Part shown: positions 1 to 9,017 of the stretch, piece after piece
Layout of the letters: the number at the start of each line of letters is the position of its first letter
How positions within the stretch are numbered: position 1 is the stretch's first letter
NCBI GenBank assembly: GCA_021199255.1
Contig: JAJQIK010000011.1
Coordinates: forward strand, 1 to 64,000
Length of the DNA: 64,000 bases
Direction: 5' to 3'
Source: Clostridiales bacterium
GTDB taxonomy: Bacteria; Bacillota; Clostridia; Lachnospirales; Lachnospiraceae
Made by a program: the position numbers and the translations under genes
The notes under the pieces: model-generated
The model's database searches: none
The model's input: the letters and a program-made list of their open reading frames with translations, nothing else
What the model was told of the DNA's origin: nothing

Positions 1-93
1 AATAATTCTTCTTGAATTTTCAGGGTTGCATTACTGTTTAGTTGTCAAGGTGCTGTGCCGCTATCGCTCTTTTAAAAAGTACCGACGTGCGAC
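1..93 (-). other. Leader of a probable rRNA operon, cut by the window edge
   Basis: Read on the minus strand, the stretch downstream of a very strong promoter contains CACCTTGACAACTAAACAG. This resembles the boxA-containing leader that precedes 16S rRNA in many Bacillota. No mature rRNA lies inside the window, so the assignment rests on the leader motif and the promoter type. It could also be the leader of another stable RNA transcribed leftwards out of the window. Confidence 0.5.
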
Positions 94-99
94 TTTCAT

Positions 100-128
100 A
101 TAATATCAGATGGTCAATTAGATGTCAA
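100..128 (-). promoter_or_regulatory. Strong sigma-A promoter with UP-like A/T tract
   Basis: On the minus strand, -35 TTGACA (128-123) and -10 TATTAT (105-100) are separated by exactly 17 bp. Upstream, about 129-160, is a run of A and T tracts like an UP element. This combination is typical of rRNA promoters. Transcription would start near 93 and leave the window to the left. Confidence 0.75.
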
Positions 129-178
129 CGGGTTTTTTAAATTTTTTCCAATTTTTTTCTGACATTTCTCGACTCATT

Positions 179-568
179 TCAAAAGACGTAGATGCCCATG
201 TAATCCAGCGCCCGATAGAGCAGATAAGCCAATGCACAGGCTTCCGCTCCGCCCATGGCCGCGCCCATCAGCTTATTAAAAATACCGATAACGGAAATAT
301 TTCCCAAAGCAAGAATGGGCTTAAAGATCAGATTACATATCTTAAAAACAATTCCCAGCAAAATTAATCCGATGATACAGACTGTCAGCGTATTCATCGC
401 TCCGGCCATTACGCTGCTGACCGCAAAGAGGACAAGCGCGACACAAACCAATGATATTACCGCCGACAGGATATTAAGGATTTCTCTCATGATTCCATTG
501 GAGAATCCTTTTTTGATTCTCCATACAAATAATAAAAAGATAATCAGTACAAAAATGAATTTTGTCAT
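179..568 (-). CDS. CvpA-like small integral membrane protein
   Basis: This is a 129-residue protein with four predicted membrane segments and a hydrophobic, Gly/Ala-rich second half (GAAMGGAEACALAYLLY). Topology, length and the basic turn after the first helix fit the CvpA / colicin V production family. Members are inner-membrane proteins of poorly defined role. A GTG three codons upstream (577) is an alternative start, and neither start has an ideal Shine-Dalgarno spacing. It lies 54 bp downstream of the DUF5711-like gene and may be co-transcribed with it. Confidence 0.6.
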   Translation of the reverse strand: MTKFIFVLIIFLLFVWRIKKGFSNGIMREILNILSAVISLVCVALVLFAVSSVMAGAMNTLTVCIIGLILLGIVFKICNLIFKPILALGNISVIGIFNKLMGAAMGGAEACALAYLLYRALDYMGIYVF

Positions 569-622
569 CAAAATCACTGCTTTCCGTTCCTCTGTTCATT
601 CCGCCCGCTGTTGGGCGGCGGA

Positions 623-1825
623 TTATTTTAATTCTATGGTATCAATCGTATCCGGCGTCACTATCATATAATGATAAGCGGAACCCAGCGGAATCAATAT
701 GCGGACCGATTTTTCAAAATTCCCTGCGTATTTCTGTACTCCATTTGTGTTATAAATGCAGCATTCGGTTTCATTATATATAATAATCTGGTCATCGTGA
801 AACAGGATATCCAAATATTCCATATCAAACTCAATCTGCTGCGTTAATTCTCCTGATTTATGATATACCTCCAGCCGATATCTGTTACTGCTTTCCGTGC
901 TGTTAAATACCAGCCCGATATATTCATCTCCATAGTAAACGCTCTGGATATCATCGCCAAGCAGCTTTTCCGCTGCGCTGACCGGCTTCTGGGCGCCGCC
1001 ATAAAACATGATTCTGTCATCGGATACCGCAAATACAGTCTGATTATCCATAAATCTCGTAAAAGGTACTATCACATTCAAATAATCGTACCCGCTGACA
1101 TAATTATCCGTACTATTCTGTCCTACCGCTCCAAAATTATAAAATGCCACGCTTGATTTCATCTGTCCGCTGTCCACAAACAAATAGGATACGCAGAGCA
1201 GCTCTCCGCTGGGGGAAATAGATACGCTGACCGGATAGCCGCTCTCCTGCATGGTGGTTCTGAAATGCACTAATTCATTCCCCTGAGAATCATAAAGATA
1301 AATCAAGGTAACGTCCGTATCATCCAGCACTACCGCCACAACGCCGTTGGACGCCACGCAAAGATCCCGAATGGGTTTATTGGTGGTGATACTGCCTAAC
1401 GCCCCTTCCGTGTTCATAATGTAAATCGTTCTGCCGTTATAATCCCCGATTGCAGCCACATTCTGGCAGATATCTACTAATGGATTCTGCATCTCGAAGG
1501 TTTGGTTCCACACTGCGTTCCCTTTTGTATCTATACAGGAGGCTCCGTCCTTGCTATAGCTGAAAAGACAACCCGAAAAGGGCAGGAGGCTGGCATCCTG
1601 TGTAATCGTAGTTTCCGCCGAAGAAACCACTACGCTTTCCGTGTATACTTTATTCTCCCATTGTACCGCCAAAGCCGCGCCGACTGCCGCCGCCAGAAGA
1701 AGCGCCAGTACGATACGGTAAAAAATCGTAAACTTATGGCTTTTTATTTTTTCTTTATAGCTTACTCTGGGTATATCCTTCTCTCTTTTCTCTTTATTTT
1801 TCAGGTAGTCTCTAACGTTTACCAT
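623..1825 (-). CDS. DUF5711-like membrane-anchored beta-propeller protein
   Basis: This is a 400-residue protein with a basic cytoplasmic N-terminus rich in Lys and Arg, one transmembrane helix at about residues 37-55, and a long extracellular part. The extracellular part has repeating beta-strand blocks (for example GDYNGRTIYIMNTEG, LYDSQGNELVHF), as in WD40/PQQ-like propellers. Layout and length match proteins labelled DUF5711 in Lachnospiraceae. The start at 1825 has GAGGAACAACGG before ATG. The function is not known. It sits between the LysM gene and the CvpA-like gene on the same strand. Confidence 0.55.
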   Translation of the reverse strand: MVNVRDYLKNKEKREKDIPRVSYKEKIKSHKFTIFYRIVLALLLAAAVGAALAVQWENKVYTESVVVSSAETTITQDASLLPFSGCLFSYSKDGASCIDTKGNAVWNQTFEMQNPLVDICQNVAAIGDYNGRTIYIMNTEGALGSITTNKPIRDLCVASNGVVAVVLDDTDVTLIYLYDSQGNELVHFRTTMQESGYPVSVSISPSGELLCVSYLFVDSGQMKSSVAFYNFGAVGQNSTDNYVSGYDYLNVIVPFTRFMDNQTVFAVSDDRIMFYGGAQKPVSAAEKLLGDDIQSVYYGDEYIGLVFNSTESSNRYRLEVYHKSGELTQQIEFDMEYLDILFHDDQIIIYNETECCIYNTNGVQKYAGNFEKSVRILIPLGSAYHYMIVTPDTIDTIELK

Positions 1826-1922
1826 CCGTTGTTCCTCTAACTCTTTGATTCCTGCTCATCTCAAAACAGATGTTGATTCTTTGGTTTGGATTGTCAATAT
1901 GTATATCATACCACACATTTTC

Positions 1923-2915
1923 TTATGGCAGTATTATTTTTTGGCCATAGCGAATATTATCCGGATCTGATATTTGATTCAATTCACAAATTTCCTGCAC
2001 CTTTGAAATATCCCCGTAAATATCCTTGCTAATAGTATAGAGAGTATCTCCCCGTTTTATCTCATAATATCTGGTCACGTTTCTGGACAACGCTTCGGTG
2101 TCCTGCTGCCGGGTATTTGCGGTCTCAGCGGATATGCTGTCTGTTTCCCCGGATTCTTCAGCATCCTCCTGTCCTTCCTCTTCTGTGGTGTCTGCGTCCG
2201 GCAGCGGCTGTAAAATTTCCTCCTGCACCGTTTCGTCCACATATTCCGCAGAAGAATCTCTTTCCACCACAATTTCCTCCGGTATCTCCTCGACAGGAGT
2301 CTCCTCCTCCGCCTCCTGATTTTCTATGGCAAAGAAAACCTCCTGCGCAGATTGGTTTAACTGCTCCATTTTATCATAGCTATTGGAGGAGTTAATAACA
2401 ATAGCCACAAGAATAACAAAAATCACGCCCATCTGCAAGGACATCGCATTATGCAGATGTTTTCCGGGCAGATTCGCGGATTCCGGTATCTCCTGGCCGC
2501 AGGGGGAGTCCTGCTTCCAGCGTCTATCCTCTTCATCCGCCGTCCGGTACTGCTGTTTTCTTTCTATCAGATAATTCTGCATTTCTTCATTTTTATCATA
2601 AAAAATGTGATACCCCTTTACCTCATACAGCCCTTCCGTCTCTCGCACCATAAATACGGGGCCTCCCTGGGTTAAACGACAGGTGATTTTTTCTAATAAA
2701 TCGTATTTGTTAAAGACGGCAAGCTGCTTGTCCCTTCCCGCTCCGTACAGGGTATATTCTTTCTCATTCTTCTCTCCATAGCCATAGAAAAAAATCTCCG
2801 ATAACTCCAGGCTCCCTGTTTCATATTTCAAATAGGATATCACATAATCTTCCACATAAATCTGGTATTTTTCGTCCTTTCTTCCTTTGTGAATGACAAC
2901 CGATTCTGTTTTCAT
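1923..2915 (-). CDS. Membrane-anchored LysM-domain protein
   Basis: This is a 330-residue protein. Residues 1-140 form a cytoplasmic domain without a recognised family. A single membrane helix follows at about 160-176 (MGVIFVILVAIVI), then an acidic Glu/Pro/Thr-rich extracellular linker. A C-terminal LysM domain covers about 283-330 (YYEIKRGDTLYTISKDIYGD to YGQKIILP) and should bind peptidoglycan or another glycan. The ATG at 2915 was chosen over an upstream start because GGAG lies 8 nt before it. It is separated from galM by a terminator, so it is probably its own unit. Confidence 0.75.
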   Translation of the reverse strand: MKTESVVIHKGRKDEKYQIYVEDYVISYLKYETGSLELSEIFFYGYGEKNEKEYTLYGAGRDKQLAVFNKYDLLEKITCRLTQGGPVFMVRETEGLYEVKGYHIFYDKNEEMQNYLIERKQQYRTADEEDRRWKQDSPCGQEIPESANLPGKHLHNAMSLQMGVIFVILVAIVINSSNSYDKMEQLNQSAQEVFFAIENQEAEEETPVEEIPEEIVVERDSSAEYVDETVQEEILQPLPDADTTEEEGQEDAEESGETDSISAETANTRQQDTEALSRNVTRYYEIKRGDTLYTISKDIYGDISKVQEICELNQISDPDNIRYGQKIILP

Positions 2916-3053
2916 TTCATTCACTCCATTCCGAAGCCCTTGTTCCGCTCCTTCCCCGCAGCCCTTCAGTAACACAGCGTTACTATAGCATATTTCCCCT
3001 GAAAAATATGGCAAAACCTGCGATAGCTTCCCCGTAAAGGAAATGAATCGCAC

Positions 3054-3091
3054 AAAAAAAGAAAGGATATGTCAGCCAAACATATCCTTTC
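3054..3091 (-). terminator. Rho-independent terminator after galM
   Basis: A perfect 12-bp stem (GAAAGGATATGT at 3061-3072 with ACATATCCTTTC at 3080-3091) has a 7-nt loop. On the minus strand it is followed by a run of seven T (3060-3054). It ends the pfk-dnaX-ybaB-recR-galM run. Confidence 0.9.
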
Positions 3092-3106
3092 CGAATCGAT
3101 CAGCGC

Positions 3107-4147
3107 TTACTCAAACTGATATACCGTTACGGAATCATAATCTTTACCGGGTCCGAAAATCGCCTGCGGGAAATTGGCATGATGAATATGATCCGGATAA
3201 TACTGGGTTTCCAGGCAAAATCCTTTGCGCGGGCTGTAAGAAGCGTTGTCCTTACCCGTCTCCTCTCCAATGCAGTTGCCCGCATAGAACTGTACGCCGG
3301 GAAGATCCGTAAACACTTTCATCTTTCTGCCGCTCTTAGGCTCCTGTACCTCCGCAATTTCCTTTAAAGTGCCGTCCGCACCGTCAATAACAAAGTTATG
3401 ATCGTATCCCTGCGTCAGCTTCAACTGCTCACAATCCGCGTTAATATCCTGCCCGATCGGTTTCATCCGGGTAAAATCCATGGGAGTGCCCGCTACCGGC
3501 ACAATCTCTCCCGTAGGGATAGCCCCCGCTACCACGGGCGTATAGCGGCTTGCATGAAGCTGCAGCAGATGATCCTCGATCCTGCCCGACTGATGGCCTC
3601 CCAAATTAAAATACGTGTGATTGGTCATATTTACGATAGTATTGGCATCAGCGGATACGTGATAGGTCAGCTTTAAGGCATTGTCCTCCGACAGGCTATA
3701 GGACACCATAACCTTCTTATTGCCCGGGAATCCCATATCGCCATCTTTGCTTTCCAGCGTAAGCGTCACACTGTTGTCGCCCTCTTCCACATTCCAAAGC
3801 TGCTTATGATATCCCTTTTCTATATGGCTATGCAGGTTATTCACCCCGTCGTTCACATCCAACTGATATGTCCTGCCGTCAATCTCAAAGCTTGCATCCG
3901 CAATCCGGTTCGCGTTGGGGCCGATCGTCGCTCCAAAGAAGCTTCCATTCCCGTAATAACCCTCCAGATGATCAAAGCCAAGTACAACGTCGTCTTTCCT
4001 GCCGGTCCGGTCAGGCACCAGCAGACTGACTAAAATAGCGCCGTAATTGATGATCTTAGCCTGCACACCGTTTGCGTTGCTCAGTATGTAGGCATATACG
4101 TCCCTGCCGTCTTTCATTGTCCCGAATTTTTCTTTTCTTACTCCCAT
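3107..4147 (-). CDS. galM: Aldose 1-epimerase (mutarotase)
   Basis: This 346-residue protein, the usual GalM length, interconverts the alpha and beta anomers of aldoses such as galactose and glucose. Family landmarks are the N-terminal NYGAILVSLLVPD strand, GPNANRIADASF, the catalytic-His region NHTYFNLGG, and the C-terminal catalytic-Glu region FCLETQYYPD. The start at 4147 follows GGAAGG at a good distance. It is the last gene of the run starting at pfk. The link to recR/dnaX is positional, not functional. Confidence 0.93.
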   Translation of the reverse strand: MGVRKEKFGTMKDGRDVYAYILSNANGVQAKIINYGAILVSLLVPDRTGRKDDVVLGFDHLEGYYGNGSFFGATIGPNANRIADASFEIDGRTYQLDVNDGVNNLHSHIEKGYHKQLWNVEEGDNSVTLTLESKDGDMGFPGNKKVMVSYSLSEDNALKLTYHVSADANTIVNMTNHTYFNLGGHQSGRIEDHLLQLHASRYTPVVAGAIPTGEIVPVAGTPMDFTRMKPIGQDINADCEQLKLTQGYDHNFVIDGADGTLKEIAEVQEPKSGRKMKVFTDLPGVQFYAGNCIGEETGKDNASYSPRKGFCLETQYYPDHIHHANFPQAIFGPGKDYDSVTVYQFE

Positions 4148-4166
4148 AAGTAATACCTTCCTTTTC

Positions 4167-4763
4167 TTATATTTCCACTCTGCCCTCCAACGCGCGGAGC
4201 AGGGTGACTTCATCGATATATTCCAAATCTCCGCCCACCGGTACGCCGCTGGCTATTCTCGTCACCTTAATCCCCGTAGGCTTAATCAGCTTGCTGATAT
4301 ACATGGCTGTGGTTTCGCCCTCCAGGCTGGAATTGGTCGCAATAATAACCTCCTTCACATCGCCCTCCAGACGCTGCATCAGTTCCTTAAGCTTAATATC
4401 CCCCGGTCCGATGCCCAACATGGGAGAAATCGCGCCGTGCAGCACATGATAAACCCCCGTATATTTCCCGGTCTTTTCATATGCCGCCAAATCTCTTGTA
4501 TTTTCCACTACCATAATCGTACTGTGATCTCTGCTGTGGTTCGCGCACACAGGACAAATATCTTGATCCGTCAGCGTATAGCACTGCTGACAGTATCTCA
4601 CATTCTCTTTGGCGTCCAGAATCGCCTGCGCAAGCTTTTCCACCCGCGCCTTAGGCATATTGATGAGATGGAACGCCAGTCTTTGCGCCGATTTGGAGCC
4701 GATTCCGGGAAGCCCGGCAAGCTCTTCTATTAATTTATTGATATGCCCGCTGTATAAATCCAT
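4167..4763 (-). CDS. recR: Recombination mediator protein RecR
   Basis: This is a 198-residue RecR. It has a helix-hairpin-helix near residues 10-30 ([20 protein letters not shown]), a four-Cys zinc motif [16 protein letters not shown], and a Toprim domain beginning [10 protein letters not shown]. With RecO and RecF it loads RecA at gaps. Its ATG overlaps the ybaB stop (TGATG), showing translational coupling. The dnaX-ybaB-recR order is widely conserved. Confidence 0.97.
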   Translation of the reverse strand: MDLYSGHINKLIEELAGLPGIGSKSAQRLAFHLINMPKARVEKLAQAILDAKENVRYCQQCYTLTDQDICPVCANHSRDHSTIMVVENTRDLAAYEKTGKYTGVYHVLHGAISPMLGIGPGDIKLKELMQRLEGDVKEVIIATNSSLEGETTAMYISKLIKPTGIKVTRIASGVPVGGDLEYIDEVTLLRALEGRVEI

Positions 4764-5116
4764 CAGAACGGAAGACCTCCGCCCAGCCCTAAGCCTCCCG
4801 TCATTTTATTCATGACCTCCGCGTTCGCCTCCTCCGCCATGCGAAGAGCCTCGTTAGTGGCCGCCATAATCAAATCCTCCAACATTTCAATGTCCTCAGG
4901 GTCGACGACCTCTTCCGACAATTTAATCTTAGTCACTTCTTTCTTGCCGGTCACAGTCACCTCTACGGCGCCGCCTCCCGCTTTAGCCGTAAATTCTTTT
5001 ACTTCCAGTTCTTTCTGGCTTTCTTCCATCTGGCGCTGCATTCTCTGCGCCTGTTTCATCAGATTGTTCATATTACCCGGCATCCCACCGCCCGGAAATC
5101 CGCCACGTTTTGCCAT
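4763..5116 (-). CDS. ybaB: YbaB/EbfC family nucleoid-associated protein
   Basis: This is a 117-residue protein. A Gly/Met/Asn-rich N-terminus is followed by the amphipathic helix region [19 protein letters not shown] and the conserved segment [20 protein letters not shown]. Family members are DNA-binding dimers coded between dnaX and recR, as here. AAAGGAG precedes the ATG. The C-terminus is unusually Gly-rich ([11 protein letters not shown]). Confidence 0.95.
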   Translation of the reverse strand: MAKRGGFPGGGMPGNMNNLMKQAQRMQRQMEESQKELEVKEFTAKAGGGAVEVTVTGKKEVTKIKLSEEVVDPEDIEMLEDLIMAATNEALRMAEEANAEVMNKMTGGLGLGGGLPF

Positions 5117-5127
5117 AATTTTCTCCT

Positions 5128-6720
5128 TTACTCTTCCTCTTCTATAATATCCATATGGATAACCTGCGTCAAATCCACATAGTTTTGTCCAAACTCTTCC
5201 TGCCCCCGCACGGTTTGTATGGCCACGTTTATTTCTTTCCCTACAGCTTCTGACAGAATCTGCTCCAGCAGTTCCTTATGACCCTCCTGCTTCAGGAAAT
5301 AATCCGAGGCAAGTCCGTCTTCTACCACTAACAGCAGCCGACTATCGTCGCCCAGACTCAGCCTTGCATCTTTCAGATATTGTTTCATGGGCATGGCCGT
5401 CTGAGCCACAATATGAGCCCATTGACCCGCCACCGCCTGTATGTCCTCCGGAACCGCCTTGGGCAAAAGCGGACGTTCATTCTTCACAACCGATTCCCGG
5501 TCAGGCGCAGAGCCGTCTTCCTGCCCTCCGCCATGTGCCGATTCCCCCGGAGATATTGCTATCACGCCCTTTTCCAGCTTTTCTTCCACTGCCCTGACAC
5601 GCTCCAAAACCGACTCGTAATCCCGTTCCATGCTGGGGCGGCAGAGCTTAACCAACGCAATCTCTATGAGAATACGCTTTTGCGCCGCATATTTAATCTG
5701 TCCTGACAGGTCGGAAAAAATGCGGATATAACGCATAAGGGCATCGCTTTCCAGCATTTGCGCCTCTTCCTTGAGGCGAGTCAGATTGTCAGAAGAGACG
5801 TCTATCACATCTTCAATATCATCTGAGGATTGTATCAGCAATAAATTGCGCAGATACCATGTGAAATCTATCACGAACTGGCTAAGCTCCCTGCCCTGCA
5901 TGATAATCTCTTCCAACAGCGCAATGCAGCCCGCCACATTTTGTCCGACCACATGGCGAAGCAGCCTGCTGAACACCTCGGTATCCACTGCGCCTAATAC
6001 GTTTAAGACCTTATCATAGGTCAGCTCCTGTCCAAAATAGAAAGCGATACACTGATCCAAAAGGCTCAGGGCGTCTCTCATAGCACCGTCCGCCGTCTTC
6101 GCCACATAACGAAGCGCCTTCTCCTCCACCTGAATCTGCTCTATTTCCATCAGTTCTTTCAGCCGCGCCGTAATCGTATCAATCGTAATTCTGTGGAAAT
6201 CATAACGTTGGCAGCGAGAGAGAATCGTAATCGGTATCTTATGCACCTCCGTAGTCGCCAAAATAAAAATAACGTAAGACGGCGGCTCCTCCAATGTCTT
6301 CAGCAGAGCGTTAAACGCTCCTATGGAAAGCATATGAACCTCGTCGATGATATAAACCTTGTACTTTCCCTCCGCCGGCGAGTAAGAAACTTCATCTACG
6401 ATTTCACGGATATTATCTACGCCGTTATTGGAGGCCGCGTCAATCTCAATCACATTCATACTGACGCCTGCCGCAATAGCCCGGCACGTCTGACATTCCC
6501 CGCAGGGGCCGCCGTCTACCGGGCTTTCGCAGTTTACTGCCCTGGCAAATATCTTGGCGACGGTGGTTTTGCCCGTTCCGCGGGTGCCGCAGAATAAATA
6601 CGCGTGGCCGATACGATTCGCCTTAATCTGATTTTTTAACGTAGTAACAATATGTTCCTGCCCTTTTACATCCTCAAAGCAATCGGGACGGAATTTACGA
6701 TAAAGAGCAGTATATGACAT
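5128..6720 (-). CDS. dnaX: DNA polymerase III subunit gamma/tau
   Basis: This is the 530-residue clamp-loader ATPase. It has a Walker A GTRGTGKTT near residues 45-53, zinc-binding Cys residues in CESPVDGGPCGECQTC, a Walker B DEVHML, and the sensor region ILATTEVHKIP. The C-terminal part after about residue 370 is a variable tau-like region, shorter than in E. coli. AAGGATCAAGC precedes the ATG. No obvious slippage signal for a gamma product was noticed. Confidence 0.96.
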   Translation of the reverse strand: MSYTALYRKFRPDCFEDVKGQEHIVTTLKNQIKANRIGHAYLFCGTRGTGKTTVAKIFARAVNCESPVDGGPCGECQTCRAIAAGVSMNVIEIDAASNNGVDNIREIVDEVSYSPAEGKYKVYIIDEVHMLSIGAFNALLKTLEEPPSYVIFILATTEVHKIPITILSRCQRYDFHRITIDTITARLKELMEIEQIQVEEKALRYVAKTADGAMRDALSLLDQCIAFYFGQELTYDKVLNVLGAVDTEVFSRLLRHVVGQNVAGCIALLEEIIMQGRELSQFVIDFTWYLRNLLLIQSSDDIEDVIDVSSDNLTRLKEEAQMLESDALMRYIRIFSDLSGQIKYAAQKRILIEIALVKLCRPSMERDYESVLERVRAVEEKLEKGVIAISPGESAHGGGQEDGSAPDRESVVKNERPLLPKAVPEDIQAVAGQWAHIVAQTAMPMKQYLKDARLSLGDDSRLLLVVEDGLASDYFLKQEGHKELLEQILSEAVGKEINVAIQTVRGQEEFGQNYVDLTQVIHMDIIEEEE

Positions 6721-6745
6721 GCTTGATCCTTACCTTTCCTGCCTG

Positions 6746-7819
6746 CTAATCGCCAAAGCTGATGCCTACCAGCTTAGCTTCCTCAACAATCGTGGCTTCC
6801 GGAGAAACCATCTTGAGCTTGCCCGCCACCTCTTCAAGCGGAACCCGCACGATCTCTCGGTTCTTATAGCCTACCATAAATCCATACTCGCCCTGAAGAA
6901 TCAGCTTGCCTGCTTCCGCGCCAAGTCTGGTGGCAAACACACGGTCATAGGGACAGGGACTGCCGCCCCTCTGAGTATGTCCGGGTACGGTAACGCGCAC
7001 CTCCTTACCGGTCTTCTGCTGAATCTTGTCCGCAATCTCATAAGAAACGGAAGGATATGGATAATTCTTCATCTTCTCTTTATATTCCTTTTTGGAAAGC
7101 TTCGCGTCCTCCTTGGAAATCGCTCCCTCTGCTACCGCCATGATAGTGAATTTGGAGCCCCTTGCCAGTCGTTCGTCAATCGCCTTGATAATGCTGTCGA
7201 TATCATAAGGAATCTCTGGGATCAAAATAATATCGGCTCCGCCGGCAATCCCCGCGTTCAGCGTCAGCCAGCCCACTTTATGACCCATAACCTCTACGAT
7301 AAAAATTCTGCCGTGGGAGGAAGCCGTCGTATGAATACAGTCGATACAGTCCGTGGCAATATTCACCGCGCTCTGGAAACCAAAGGTCATATCCGTTCCC
7401 CACAGGTCATTATCGATGGTCTTGGGCAGGGTAATCACGTTTAAGCCTTCCTCGCGCAGTAAGTTGGCGGTCTTATGGGTACCGTTTCCTCCTAAGATCA
7501 CCATACAGTCCAGTTTTAATTTATAATAATTCTGCTTCATGGCCTCCACCTTATCAAGGCCATTCTCATCTGGCTCCCTCATTAATTTAAAAGGAGTTCT
7601 GGAGCTTCCCAATATCGTGCCGCCTTTGGTTAGAATACCGGAGAAGTCCGACCCGGTCAGCATACGGAAATCTCCGTAAATAAGTCCTTTATAGCCGTCC
7701 AGAAAGCCGTAGATTTCTACATCTTCCCCACTGCATGACAGGCACTTGACAACGCCGCGCATAGCCGCATTAAGAGCCTGACAGTCACCTCCGCTGGTCA
7801 ACATACCGATTCGTTTCAT
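6746..7819 (-). CDS. 6-phosphofructokinase, G104/K124 (group III-like) type
   Basis: This 357-residue protein phosphorylates fructose 6-phosphate in glycolysis. It has the N-terminal GMLTSGGDCQALNAAMRG, the nucleotide-site segment GGNGTHKTA and the catalytic PKTIDND. The residue after GGN is Gly, as in ATP-dependent enzymes, whereas Lys in PKTIDND is the residue usual in pyrophosphate-dependent or group III enzymes. Asn replaces the Asp of the common GGDG motif. The phosphate donor is therefore inferred as ATP but not certain. It is the first gene of the run with dnaX (26 bp downstream), and AAGGAGG precedes the ATG. Confidence 0.88.
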   Translation of the reverse strand: MKRIGMLTSGGDCQALNAAMRGVVKCLSCSGEDVEIYGFLDGYKGLIYGDFRMLTGSDFSGILTKGGTILGSSRTPFKLMREPDENGLDKVEAMKQNYYKLKLDCMVILGGNGTHKTANLLREEGLNVITLPKTIDNDLWGTDMTFGFQSAVNIATDCIDCIHTTASSHGRIFIVEVMGHKVGWLTLNAGIAGGADIILIPEIPYDIDSIIKAIDERLARGSKFTIMAVAEGAISKEDAKLSKKEYKEKMKNYPYPSVSYEIADKIQQKTGKEVRVTVPGHTQRGGSPCPYDRVFATRLGAEAGKLILQGEYGFMVGYKNREIVRVPLEEVAGKLKMVSPEATIVEEAKLVGISFGD

Positions 7820-7914
7820 TTTGCTTCCTCCTTATACCTTCCGCTGACGTCTTCTCATAGATGCTCATATCGATTCAAATAAAATATAAGCCAATATACG
7901 CAATCTATTATAGC

Positions 7915-8406
7915 CTATTTCTCTTCTTTTCTCAACTGCTTCTCTATCTTATTTCGCACCCGCAGCTCCTTAAAAAAAGTCGTCAGCACATGCGTACACT
8001 CTTCCTCCAAAACGCCTCTCTCTACCTGTACCTGATGATTAAACTCCGGCATTTCCAGAATATTGAGAATCGAGCCGCCACAGCCCGCCTTAGGATTCAT
8101 GGTTCCCATGACCACCCTTGTAATACGCGCCTGTACAATCGCGCCCGCGCACATTTGGCACGGCTCCAGCGTCACATAAAGAGTGCAGTCCTCCAGCCTC
8201 CAGTCCCCCATTTTTTTACTGGCCTTATTGATCGCGGTAATCTCAGCGTGCGCCAGCGTATTCTTGTCCGTATTGCGGCGATTATACCCTCTGCCGATGA
8301 TTCGATCCTGATATACAATGACGCAGCCGATAGGCACCTCGCCCAGGGCATACGCCTTTTGAGCCTGCTTCAAGGCTTCTTTCATATATTTCTCATCTTG
8401 CGACAT
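7915..8406 (-). CDS. tadA: tRNA adenosine(34) deaminase
   Basis: This 163-residue zinc deaminase converts A34 to inosine in the anticodon of tRNA-Arg(ACG). It has the catalytic HAE (in LAHAEITAINKASK) and the zinc ligands PCQMC in TLEPCQMCAGAI. The start at 8406 was chosen over an ATG four codons upstream (8418) because GGAG is correctly spaced only for 8406. Confidence 0.93.
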   Translation of the reverse strand: MSQDEKYMKEALKQAQKAYALGEVPIGCVIVYQDRIIGRGYNRRNTDKNTLAHAEITAINKASKKMGDWRLEDCTLYVTLEPCQMCAGAIVQARITRVVMGTMNPKAGCGGSILNILEMPEFNHQVQVERGVLEEECTHVLTTFFKELRVRNKIEKQLRKEEK

Positions 8407-8481
8407 ACTAATCTCCATTCCGGAATGTTAGTGTGATTTTTCAACCTCAGTAATATCTTATCATATTTTTTATAAAAAGAG

Positions 8482-8510
8482 TGGACAACCAGAAAATTTC
8501 AAATTATAAT
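8482..8510 (+). promoter_or_regulatory. Sigma-A promoter of tRNA-Ser
   Basis: A -35 TGGACA (8482-8487) and a -10 TATAAT (8505-8510) are separated by 17 bp. The predicted start, near 8517, is about 5 nt before the mature tRNA. Confidence 0.8.
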
Positions 8511-8521
8511 CAGATAAGTAT

Positions 8522-8607
8522 GGAGATGTATCGAAGTGGTCATAACGGGGCGCACTCGAAATGCGTTAGCCCTCCGGGGCACGAGGGTTCGAATCCCTCC
8601 ATCTCCG
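8522..8607 (+). tRNA. tRNA-Ser(CGA)
   Basis: This 86-nt tRNA has acceptor strands GGAGATG and CATCTCC and a G discriminator. The anticodon loop CTCGAAA gives anticodon CGA, which reads UCG. A long variable arm (AGCCC-TCC-GGGGC) is diagnostic of a class II tRNA. The T arm is GAGGG-TTCGAAT-CCCTC. CCA is not encoded. It stands alone on the plus strand among minus-strand genes. Confidence 0.96.
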
Positions 8608-8610
8608 TTT

Positions 8611-8644
8611 AAGGCATCGGGAATATAACCCCGGTGCCTTTTTA
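8611..8644 (+). terminator. Terminator after tRNA-Ser
   Basis: The stem AAGGCATCGGG (8611-8621) pairs with CCCGGTGCCTT (8630-8640), with one mismatch or wobble, and is followed by a T-rich tail. It separates the tRNA from the SRP RNA promoter. Confidence 0.85.
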
Positions 8645-8684
8645 TTTCCCTGCTTTTCTTATCACTTCCCGCGGTTTTCGCAAG

Positions 8685-8713
8685 TTGACAAACCATGGAA
8701 AAAACAGTATACT
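8685..8713 (+). promoter_or_regulatory. Sigma-A promoter of SRP RNA
   Basis: A consensus -35 TTGACA (8685-8690) and a -10 TATACT (8708-8713) have a 17-bp spacer. The start is predicted at about 8720, which matches the 5' strand of the SRP RNA closing stem. Confidence 0.88.
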
Positions 8714-8719
8714 AATTAA

Positions 8720-8985
8720 ACCGTGCAGCCGGGGTGTCAGCGGTACCCTGTACCCACAATCCGCTCTAGTGGGGGTGATGCTTGATCGAGGGCGTACGCT
8801 TATGTAGCTGCCCTTTATAAGTGGCGTTGAAGTTTGGGTCTTACGCAATGGAAATCCATGAACCGTGTCAGGGTGGGAACACAGCAGCACTAAGTGGAAG
8901 CTTTCATGTGCCGTGAGGGTGCCTGGCGGAGTTAACTGTAAAGGTAACGTGCATGAGTCAAGTTCGACAGAAAGCGCACGGTTTT
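8720..8985 (+). ncRNA. ffs: Signal recognition particle RNA, large bacterial form
   Basis: This is about 266 nt, close to the length of the Bacillus scRNA. The ends pair: CCGTGC at 8721-8726 with GCACGG at 8976-8981. The Ffh-binding domain IV is clear around 8870-8895: GTCAGG, then a GTG/CAC stem capped by a GGAA tetraloop, then AGCAGC. The 5' part GGTGTCAGCGGTACCCTGTA fits the Alu domain kept in Bacillota. Short ORFs crossing it on the minus strand are spurious. Confidence 0.93.
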
Positions 8986-9017
8986 GCTATGCCCTGAACG
9001 CTCTGCCATATTAATCA

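Noticed and set aside
8499-8890. Short minus-strand ORFs over the tRNA and SRP RNA
   Set aside because: They are antisense to clear RNA genes, have no ribosome binding sites and no recognisable protein.
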